A stretch of 5,836 bases of DNA from an uncultured Opitutia bacterium (lineage in GTDB: Bacteria; Verrucomicrobiota; Verrucomicrobiia; Opitutales; UBA953). Both the position numbers and the translations under genes were made by a program. Below are positions 1 to 5,111 of the stretch, piece by piece. The notes under the pieces are model-generated. The model was not told where the DNA came from, did no database searches, and saw only the letters and a program-made list of their open reading frames with translations. Each line of letters opens with the position of its first letter. Positions within the stretch are counted from its first letter, which is position 1. The stretch is from assembly GCA_903929325.1 (NCBI GenBank), contig CAIYUD010000062.1:1-5836 (forward strand), read 5' to 3'.

Positions 1-440
1 CTCGGTCCGCCTTTAGGAAGGGGCACCTTCGGTTCAATGTGATGGATGTACTCGTAGCCGACGACGCCAACCATCCCGCCGGTGAACGGCGGTAGGCCAT
101 TCACCTTGGCAACGCGCAGTCCGGAGAGTTCTTTTTGGACGAGCGAAAGTGGATCGCTGGGGGTGGGGACTGTCTCGGTTTTGCCACCACGACGTGTGAC
201 TTCTGTGCGGTCTTCCCAGGAGGTCAGGGTGAGGGCAGGCGAGCAGCCACAGAAACTGTAGCGACTGATACGTTCCCCGCCAGTAATGGACTCAAAGAGG
301 AACGCTGGGCCGAGGGTGCGTAAGCGTGCATAGACGGAAACCGGGGTCTCCAAATCGGCCATTAGGTCTAGACATAACGGGACAAGGTCAGCGTCCTGTG
401 CTAACTTAAGGAAGGTTGCCTTGTCCGGATACAAGCTCAC
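1..440 (-). CDS. trpE: Anthranilate synthase component I, N-terminal part (runs off the left edge)
   Basis: TrpE converts chorismate to anthranilate with ammonia from the glutaminase subunit TrpG, the first committed step of tryptophan synthesis, in the cytoplasm. Only the first 146 codons are here, all from the N-terminal regulatory domain; the chorismate-binding catalytic domain lies beyond base 1. Visible motifs are YPDKATFLKLA (residues 4-14), ADLETPVSVY (28-37), FLFES at 47-51 followed by GGERISRYSF (54-63), and LPPFTGGMVGVVGYEY (116-131). The family's LLES segment binds feedback tryptophan, and S51 is the likely equivalent serine (inference). The start chosen is GTG at 440-438, the first usual start after an in-frame TAG. 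TTG two codons on is possible. An AGGG lies 13 bases upstream, which is far; it would be 7 bases from an in-frame ATT, an unusual start. A methyltransferase gene ends 97 bases upstream on the same strand. Identity is confident; the exact start is not. Confidence 0.93.
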   Translation of the reverse strand, partial: MSLYPDKATFLKLAQDADLVPLCLDLMADLETPVSVYARLRTLGPAFLFESITGGERISRYSFCGCSPALTLTSWEDRTEVTRRGGKTETVPTPSDPLSLVQKELSGLRVAKVNGLPPFTGGMVGVVGYEYIHHIEPKVPLPKGGP

Positions 441-452
441 GTGAATAAATTT

Positions 453-469
453 ACCCTGACTGAAAGGGT
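453..469 (-). promoter_or_regulatory. Small hairpin enclosing the only SD-like AGGG before trpE
   Basis: On the minus strand ACCCT and AGGGT form a perfect 5-bp inverted repeat with a 7-base loop. The 3' arm contains AGGG, the only purine-rich Shine-Dalgarno-like string shortly before the trpE GTG. If the hairpin forms in mRNA it would mask that site. With only five pairs it could occur by chance, and a role in control is inference. Confidence 0.3.
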
Positions 470-513
470 CGAAAGAGGGAAGCCTTATGACCGTCTAGGC
501 GGGCGGTGTTACC

Positions 514-530
514 AAGTTGTAGCACAACTT
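514..530. repeat. Perfect 7-3-7 inverted repeat in the trpE leader
   Basis: AAGTTGT and ACAACTT are exact reverse complements separated by AGC on the plus strand. The repeat lies 7 bases beyond the methyltransferase stop codon and about 73 bases before the trpE start. A further short pair, TAGGC at 496-500 and GCCTA at 533-537, could form an outer stem. No run of T follows on either strand, so it is not a standard intrinsic terminator. It could be an mRNA hairpin stabilising the upstream 3' end, a regulator-binding palindrome, or chance. On the minus strand it also contains TGCTACAAC, which resembles an extended -10 box. Confidence 0.45.
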
Positions 531-537
531 ATGCCTA

Positions 538-1407
538 TCAAGCCTGCCAGCGACCCCAGAGGGAAAGTGGCAACAGCCGATCGTCCTTGTCGTGCTTTAA
601 GGCAAGTTCACCCACATCCACTTTGCCGCCCAAACCGTCTGTCATTTCGCTGAGAAGGTTTCCGCACAACAAAGACGAGGCATCAATCGTATAGACCGTA
701 AGGAGTACAAAGCGTGCTTTGGGTGAAAGAATATCGCGGCATGCCCGGAGTAGCGGGGCGAGGTCGCGCTCAATTTTCCATAATTCGCCGTTAGGGCCAC
801 GTCCAAACGCTGGCGGATCAAGCAGGATGGCATCGTAGGTGTTCCCGCGTTTGGCTTCGCGTGCGACAAAGGTCGGTGCATCTTCAAGGATCCAGCGAAT
901 AGGTGCATCGTTGAGCTTGGAGAGCTCTTGATTGCGCCGACCCCAGGCAACCGCTGGTTTCGATGCGTCGACATGCGCAACCGCCCAGCCAGCCTTCGCT
1001 GCGACTAAAGAAGCTGCGCCGGTATAGCCAAAAAGGTTCAAAAGCTTTGGTCGATTGGCTGGGTCCGCCGTTTGCTTTGAAAGCCAATCCCAGTGCGGAG
1101 ATTGTTCAGGAAAAATCCCCACCTGCTTGGAGTTGTCCATGAACTTCAACTGAAAGCGCAGGGAATCAAGTTTTGCTTCCCATTCCTTCGGTGCACCAGG
1201 GGATAATCGCCAATGTCCTTCGCGCCCAGAATCTTCATGGGTGCCGACGGCCTTGCGCCATTCTGTTTCGGGTAACGTAGGCTTCCACCAAGCTTTTGGC
1301 TCGCTCCGGATGACACGTACTCCGGCGAAGTCCTCTAACTTTCGACCCGAACCCGAGTCGAGCAGTCGATACCCCGCCCATTCACTGGTAAGCACCTCAA
1401 TGCGCAT
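538..1407 (-). CDS. Class I SAM-dependent methyltransferase, RlmI/RlmK-like catalytic domain
   Basis: This is a predicted cytoplasmic S-adenosylmethionine-dependent methyltransferase of 289 residues, probably acting on RNA, with a Rossmann-type domain like the C-terminal part of RlmI and RlmK. SAM-binding motif I is LLNLFGYTGAASL (122-134). D147 ends the second strand and should contact the SAM ribose. The motif IV catalytic loop is DPPAFGRG (197-204). The N-terminus carries GYRLLDSGSGRKLEDF, typical of a short family without a PUA domain. The TCSCS-type catalytic cysteine segment of the m5C enzyme RlmI is replaced by LLTVYTIDAS, so 5-methylcytosine chemistry should not be assumed; the substrate is unknown. 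I chose ATG at 1407 because family-like sequence begins there. A GTG at 1479 adds 24 lysine/arginine-rich residues and would leave only 23 bases to the divergent gene. No good Shine-Dalgarno precedes either start. trpE follows after 97 bases and may be co-transcribed. Confidence 0.85.
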   Translation of the reverse strand: MRIEVLTSEWAGYRLLDSGSGRKLEDFAGVRVIRSEPKAWWKPTLPETEWRKAVGTHEDSGREGHWRLSPGAPKEWEAKLDSLRFQLKFMDNSKQVGIFPEQSPHWDWLSKQTADPANRPKLLNLFGYTGAASLVAAKAGWAVAHVDASKPAVAWGRRNQELSKLNDAPIRWILEDAPTFVAREAKRGNTYDAILLDPPAFGRGPNGELWKIERDLAPLLRACRDILSPKARFVLLTVYTIDASSLLCGNLLSEMTDGLGGKVDVGELALKHDKDDRLLPLSLWGRWQA

Positions 1408-1502
1408 GACGTGAAGCGTGTACACCTCTTGAGCCAAGCGCAAGGTGACACAGGCTTCCTTTCGTCTTTCCTTCTTCACCGTCTACCCGCTGACTACTTT
1501 CT
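1408..1502. promoter_or_regulatory. Divergent intergenic region between methyltransferase and GH13 genes
   Basis: These 95 bases separate two genes read in opposite directions and so should hold promoters for both. I see no convincing -35/-10 pair on either strand. The right half is pyrimidine-rich on the plus strand (about 1453-1480). No Shine-Dalgarno sequence precedes the GH13 ATG; the bases just before it read TGACTACTTTCT. The promoter role follows from gene layout, not from a recognised motif. Confidence 0.4.
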
Positions 1503-3869
1503 ATGCCTAATCAGTTGGCGAGTGCACGGTGGGAGACCCTGACAACAGGTCTCATCGCACTCACCCGCGATTGGACGAGCCCGGGTCTGCCGCCGCTTCG
1601 TCTCAATGAGCCCGCTGCTCTAACGCGACTCGAACCCGCAGACCCACGGCTGCAGGCGTTACGAGCCGGACATTGGATTCAAGGCGACGAAGTACATTTC
1701 TTTTTATGGAAAGTCCTTGTACCTGATTTAGTCGAAGGTCAGGCCCGCGTGGTTGGGCCTTTTAATGCGTGGGGTGAAGTGGCCGATGCCGACCGATGGA
1801 TGCTGCGTGCAGCCTGTGTCGCGGGTGTCGACGGGTTTGTGTTAGTCGTTCCGTTGGCGGAAATTCTTCCGCGAAGTGGACAAGTTCCTTTTAAGTTTCG
1901 TCGCTTGGATGGACGTTGGATCGAGCCGCCGCATGATGCCGACAACATCCGTCGTGATTGGCGCGGCCATCGCAACTTGCTCGTGGATAGCGCTCGCACG
2001 GGTCGACACGTCTTCCGCTTCGTTGCGACAGGTTTAGATTCATTCTCCGGCCAAACTCGATTGATCTGGGAGGACGGCGTCAATTCGGAGTCGTGCGACA
2101 TTCTAAACTGTGGCCCCTTTGATCATTGCCAGCCGCCTGGTCGATTCGGCGCTCTCTCGGTGGACGGACGCACAACGTTTCGAGTCTTTGCCCCAAGCGC
2201 TCCTTCAATCTCAGTCAGTTGGTCTTTGCCGACAACGCCTGTACCAACAACCGGTCAACTATCTTTAAAACCTGAAGGGCAGGGCGCATGGGTTGGAACC
2301 ATCGAGCGCGATTTAACAGGCGCGATATATTCCTTAAACAAAGGTCCCGATGCATCCCCACTGATTGATCCCTGGGCACGTCGACTGGGTGCGGTCGGCG
2401 AAAAGCGGAGTGCTTATGTTTCGGGTGCTGCCGATGAAATTCCCTACCGCGATAGTTTCACCCCGCCTGCGATCGAAGACTTGGTCATGGTCGAAGCACA
2501 TATCCGTGATTTGTTAGCACTCACCGGCGATTCCAAAAATGCCGGCTTCCGTGAGCTTGCTCGATGGATTCGGGAAGACGGGAAATACCTGCGTTCGTTA
2601 GGTATCAATGCGCTCGAACTTTTGCCGTGTACGGATTACGAACGTGGTCCGGACACGGGTGAATATCACTGGGGGTATATGCCGATTACGGCTTTCGCAC
2701 CTGCCAGTGCGTATGCTCGCGACGCGGATGGTGTTTCGGCGACTGAAGACTTTAAGGAGTTAGTGGCTGCGTGCCATTCTGCGGGCATTGCGGTGGTGAT
2801 AGATTTGGTTCTAAACCATTTTGGATCACCCAATACCTTTCATGCGCTGGATGCTGATTATTGGTTCCGTAAAGATGCGACCGGGGCTTTAAGTAATTTC
2901 AGTGGTTGCGGAAATGATTTCCGGGCGGAATCCCCGATGGGTACGCGATTGGTTGTAGACTCTATTTTGCACTGGTTGACGAATTTAGGGGCAGATGGCG
3001 TGCGGCTGGATTTGGCAGAACTTTTGGGCGCCCCGGTTTTGCGCGAAGTTGAAGCCGAAGTACGCGCACGGGCTCCACACAAGATTCTCATCGCCGAGCC
3101 CTGGAGTTTTCGCGGCCACATTGCGCGCGATTTAGATCACACAACGTGGTCGAGCTGGGATGACGCCTTCCGTGAGTTCCTTCCTGCCTATGTGCGCGGG
3201 CATGCCCGCGTAACAGATTTACTCCATCAAATGGCGGGTTGTGGGATTCGTCCCACTGCACGCGTCCGTTACGCGCAATCGCACGACGACCATGCATGGC
3301 TCGATCGTATCACGGCACAACCGAGCCATGACGGCAGCGACCCACTTTCTGAAGACATTCTACGAACACGCTTGATGCACGTCTTGCTTTTGACGTCTGC
3401 CGGTATCCCGATGTTGGCGGCAGGGCAGGATTTTCTTTCGAGTAAGCGCGGGGTTGGTAACACCTGGCGAAATCCTGAATTGAATGCGTTGAGCTCTGAA
3501 CGCCTTACTCGCTACGCATCCGAGCATACTTTCGTGGCTACGCTGGTTCAGTTACGACTGTCGGAAATTGGCCGCATCTTACGTTCCGCCACCGCGGTTT
3601 CGCCAGGGTGGATGAAGCCCTCGTTTGTTGAGGGTACAGAAGCTTTCGCGGCGGAGTTGAATGCTGACGGCGCCTTAGGCTCGCATCGCCTCTTGGTGGC
3701 GACCAATCCGCACCCTTGGGCAGTCGATATTGTCGTCCCTGAGGGCCTTTGGAGCCAAGTTGTGGCATCGCCCCAGCCTGATTGCGTCCACGCCCCTGGA
3801 CCTGCTCCTACCCTTAAAGCAGGCCATCTTTCGCTGCCCGCGCTCGGTTGTGGGGTCTGGTCGCGCTAA
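1503..3869 (+). CDS. GH13 alpha-glucan debranching-type hydrolase (pullulanase/isoamylase-like)
   Basis: This 788-residue protein is a GH13 hydrolase, probably cleaving alpha-1,6 branches of an internal glucan such as glycogen. It has no signal peptide. A first Ig-like, CBM48-resembling module (about 62-175) contains VGPFNAWGEV and a GRWIEPPHDADN strand. A second (about 217-305) contains TTFRVFAPSAPSISVSW. The catalytic barrel (about 325-650) carries all four GH13 regions: DLVLNH (434-439), GVRLDLAELLG with nucleophile D503, ILIAEPW with acid/base E532, and YAQSHDDH with H594 and D595. The NFSGCGND string (465-472) and the TTWSSWDDAFREFL stretch resemble type I pullulanases and GlgX/isoamylases. 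The usual pullulanase YNWGYDP reads YHWGYMP (388-394). A beta-sandwich-like C-terminal domain (about 700-788) closes the protein. It is not GlgB-like: region III is AEPW, not the AEES/AEDS form. Exact specificity cannot be read from sequence. ATG at 1503 has no Shine-Dalgarno. gap follows after 62 bases. Confidence 0.88.
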   Translation: MPNQLASARWETLTTGLIALTRDWTSPGLPPLRLNEPAALTRLEPADPRLQALRAGHWIQGDEVHFFLWKVLVPDLVEGQARVVGPFNAWGEVADADRWMLRAACVAGVDGFVLVVPLAEILPRSGQVPFKFRRLDGRWIEPPHDADNIRRDWRGHRNLLVDSARTGRHVFRFVATGLDSFSGQTRLIWEDGVNSESCDILNCGPFDHCQPPGRFGALSVDGRTTFRVFAPSAPSISVSWSLPTTPVPTTGQLSLKPEGQGAWVGTIERDLTGAIYSLNKGPDASPLIDPWARRLGAVGEKRSAYVSGAADEIPYRDSFTPPAIEDLVMVEAHIRDLLALTGDSKNAGFRELARWIREDGKYLRSLGINALELLPCTDYERGPDTGEYHWGYMPITAFAPASAYARDADGVSATEDFKELVAACHSAGIAVVIDLVLNHFGSPNTFHALDADYWFRKDATGALSNFSGCGNDFRAESPMGTRLVVDSILHWLTNLGADGVRLDLAELLGAPVLREVEAEVRARAPHKILIAEPWSFRGHIARDLDHTTWSSWDDAFREFLPAYVRGHARVTDLLHQMAGCGIRPTARVRYAQSHDDHAWLDRITAQPSHDGSDPLSEDILRTRLMHVLLLTSAGIPMLAAGQDFLSSKRGVGNTWRNPELNALSSERLTRYASEHTFVATLVQLRLSEIGRILRSATAVSPGWMKPSFVEGTEAFAAELNADGALGSHRLLVATNPHPWAVDIVVPEGLWSQVVASPQPDCVHAPGPAPTLKAGHLSLPALGCGVWSR

Positions 3870-3870
3870 A

Positions 3871-3910
3871 GGAGTTTTTTCTCCGCTTGCCTTTCTGGCC
3901 TCGTGGGGGC
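3871..3910 (+). other. Short spacer with weak hairpins between the GH13 gene and gap
   Basis: Directly after the GH13 stop, GGAG, six T and CTCC form a 4-bp inverted repeat (3871-3884). Further on, GCCTC and GGGGC (3898-3902 and 3906-3910) can form a five-pair stem with one G-U, followed by TTT and later T-rich bases. Either might weaken readthrough into gap, but neither has a convincing stem plus T-run. Read as a spacer, it leaves co-transcription of the GH13 gene with gap possible. Confidence 0.22.
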
Positions 3911-3931
3911 TTTGCTGGTTCTTTCACCAAC

Positions 3932-4978
3932 ATGGCTATCAATGTCGCAATTAATGGATTCGGTCGCATCGGCCGTCTCGTATTCCGTGCCCTCGTCGAA
4001 CAGGGCCACCTCGGCACGAAGTTTAATGTCGTGGCTGTCGGTGATATTGTTCCGGCCGATAACTTGGCTTACCTCTTAAAGTACGACTCCACCCAGGGCC
4101 GTTTCAATGGCACGGTCACTTCGAAGAAGTCGTCACCGGATAAAGTTGAAGACGACGTCCTCGTAGTCAACGGACACGAAATCAAAGTCGTGTCAGCGAA
4201 AACTCCTGCCGAACTTCCTTGGGGTTCCTTGGGCGTCCAAGTCGTCATCGAGTCCACAGGTCTCTTTACAGAAGCTGCAAAAGCGAAAGGTCACCTCGAA
4301 GCCGGTGCTAAGAAGGTTATCATCTCCGCACCTGCGAAAGATGAAGACATCACCGTCGTCATCGGTGTGAACGACGACAAATACGACGCTACCAAGCACC
4401 ATATCATTTCCAACGCCTCTTGCACAACCAACTGCTTGGCGCCGCTTGTCCACGTGCTGCTGAAGGAAGGCTTCGGTATTGTCGAAGGTCTTATGACCAC
4501 GGTCCACGCTTACACCGCTACTCAGAAGACAGTCGACGGTCCTTCCAAGAAGGATTGGAAGGGTGGTCGCTCGGCTGCGATTAACATTATTCCGTCGGCG
4601 ACTGGCGCTGCTAAGGCTGTCGCCCTCGTCTGCCCTGAAGTGAAAGGTAAACTCACTGGCATGGCCTTCCGCGTCCCCACACCAACGGTTTCTGTGGTCG
4701 ATCTGACTGTGCGGACCTCCAAGGACACTTCGCTCGCAGAAATTAAAGCTGCCATGAAGCGTGCTTCCGAAACTTACCTGAAGGGTATTCTCGCGTATAC
4801 CGAAGATGAAGTTGTTTCATCCGACTTCATTCACGACAAGAGCTCATCCATCTTCGATGGAGGTTCGTCGATTGAGTTGAATAAAAACTTCTTCAAACTC
4901 ATCAGCTGGTACGACAATGAGTGGGGCTATTCGAACCGTGTGGTCGAGCTCCTTGCCAAGGTCACAGCCAAGCTCTGA
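3932..4978 (+). CDS. gap: Glyceraldehyde-3-phosphate dehydrogenase, type I
   Basis: GAPDH oxidises and phosphorylates glyceraldehyde 3-phosphate to 1,3-bisphosphoglycerate with NAD+, as a cytoplasmic homotetramer, and can run backwards in gluconeogenesis. The protein has 348 residues, slightly over the usual 330-340. The Rossmann motif INGFGRIGR is at residues 7-15. D38 in VAVGDIV sits where NAD-specific enzymes keep an aspartate, suggesting NAD rather than NADP use. The active site SNASCTTNC (160-168) holds catalytic C164, and H192 in MTTVHAYT is the base. The phosphate-site sequence GGRSAAINIIPS (211-222) and C-terminal SWYDNEWGYSNR (325-336) are intact. ATG at 3932 is chosen because MAINVAINGFG is the normal family beginning; the same frame is open upstream to a TTG at 3848, but that would overlap the GH13 gene and add unrelated residues. 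No Shine-Dalgarno precedes the ATG. pgk lies 133 bases downstream, behind a terminator. Identity is essentially certain. Confidence 0.98.
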   Translation: MAINVAINGFGRIGRLVFRALVEQGHLGTKFNVVAVGDIVPADNLAYLLKYDSTQGRFNGTVTSKKSSPDKVEDDVLVVNGHEIKVVSAKTPAELPWGSLGVQVVIESTGLFTEAAKAKGHLEAGAKKVIISAPAKDEDITVVIGVNDDKYDATKHHIISNASCTTNCLAPLVHVLLKEGFGIVEGLMTTVHAYTATQKTVDGPSKKDWKGGRSAAINIIPSATGAAKAVALVCPEVKGKLTGMAFRVPTPTVSVVDLTVRTSKDTSLAEIKAAMKRASETYLKGILAYTEDEVVSSDFIHDKSSSIFDGGSSIELNKNFFKLISWYDNEWGYSNRVVELLAKVTAKL

Positions 4979-5000
4979 GTTAGGCGCCATATCTCTTTAA

Positions 5001-5030
5001 GCGGCGACCTTCGGGTCGCTGCTTTGTTTT
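5001..5030 (+). terminator. Intrinsic terminator after gap
   Basis: GCGGCGACC and GGTCGCTGC pair as a 9-bp GC-rich stem with one G-U, closed by the stable tetraloop TTCG (5010-5013). TTTGTTTT follows at 5023-5030. Two adjacent A-T pairs (4999-5000 with 5023-5024) can lengthen the stem. It begins 22 bases after the gap stop codon and reads rightward, so most gap transcripts should end here before pgk. Confidence 0.88.
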
Positions 5031-5111
5031 AGGCTTTTCGCTCAATCATACCCGAAAGTCATTTTACCCTTTTCAGATGCCGCCTGGGTGCGTCAGTTTA
5101 GGGCTACACTT
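5031..5111 (+). promoter_or_regulatory. Presumed pgk promoter and leader region
   Basis: The 81 bases between the gap terminator and the pgk ATG should contain a pgk promoter if the terminator is efficient. I cannot pick out a clear -35/-10 pair. AGGG at 5100-5103, eight bases before the ATG, is a plausible weak ribosome-binding site. The promoter assignment is by position only. Confidence 0.3.

Noticed and set aside
538..560. Methyltransferase C-terminus SLWGRWQA, with two Trp codons just before a hairpin, acting as a Trp attenuator leader peptide for trpE
   Set aside because: The ending fits the methyltransferase itself, the hairpin has no T-run, and no alternative antiterminator pairing is evident.
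135..694. Short plus-strand open frames across the trpE and methyltransferase region
   Set aside because: They are opposite confidently identified minus-strand genes, with no motifs and no ribosome-binding sites.
1739..2101. 120-residue open frame on the minus strand inside the GH13 gene
   Set aside because: It is antisense to clear GH13 coding sequence, serine/arginine-rich, and has no recognisable domain.
1503..3869. Glycogen branching enzyme GlgB or trehalohydrolase TreZ as the GH13 identity
   Set aside because: Region III AEPW, NFSGCGND and SHDDH match debranching enzymes; GlgB and TreZ have different strings at these places.
3898..3925. Intrinsic terminator after the GH13 gene
   Set aside because: The stem is only five pairs including a G-U, and the following T residues are interrupted; kept only as a weak spacer note.
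3848..3931. 28-residue N-terminal extension of GAPDH from a TTG start
   Set aside because: It overlaps the end of the GH13 gene, reads as unrelated hydrophobic and arginine-rich residues, and the normal GAPDH beginning MAINVAINGFGRIGR starts at ATG 3932.
4193..4507. 104-residue open frame on the minus strand inside gap
   Set aside because: It is antisense to conserved gap codons and its composition (VFVVVHTDDDGDVF) reflects the biased codons on the other strand.
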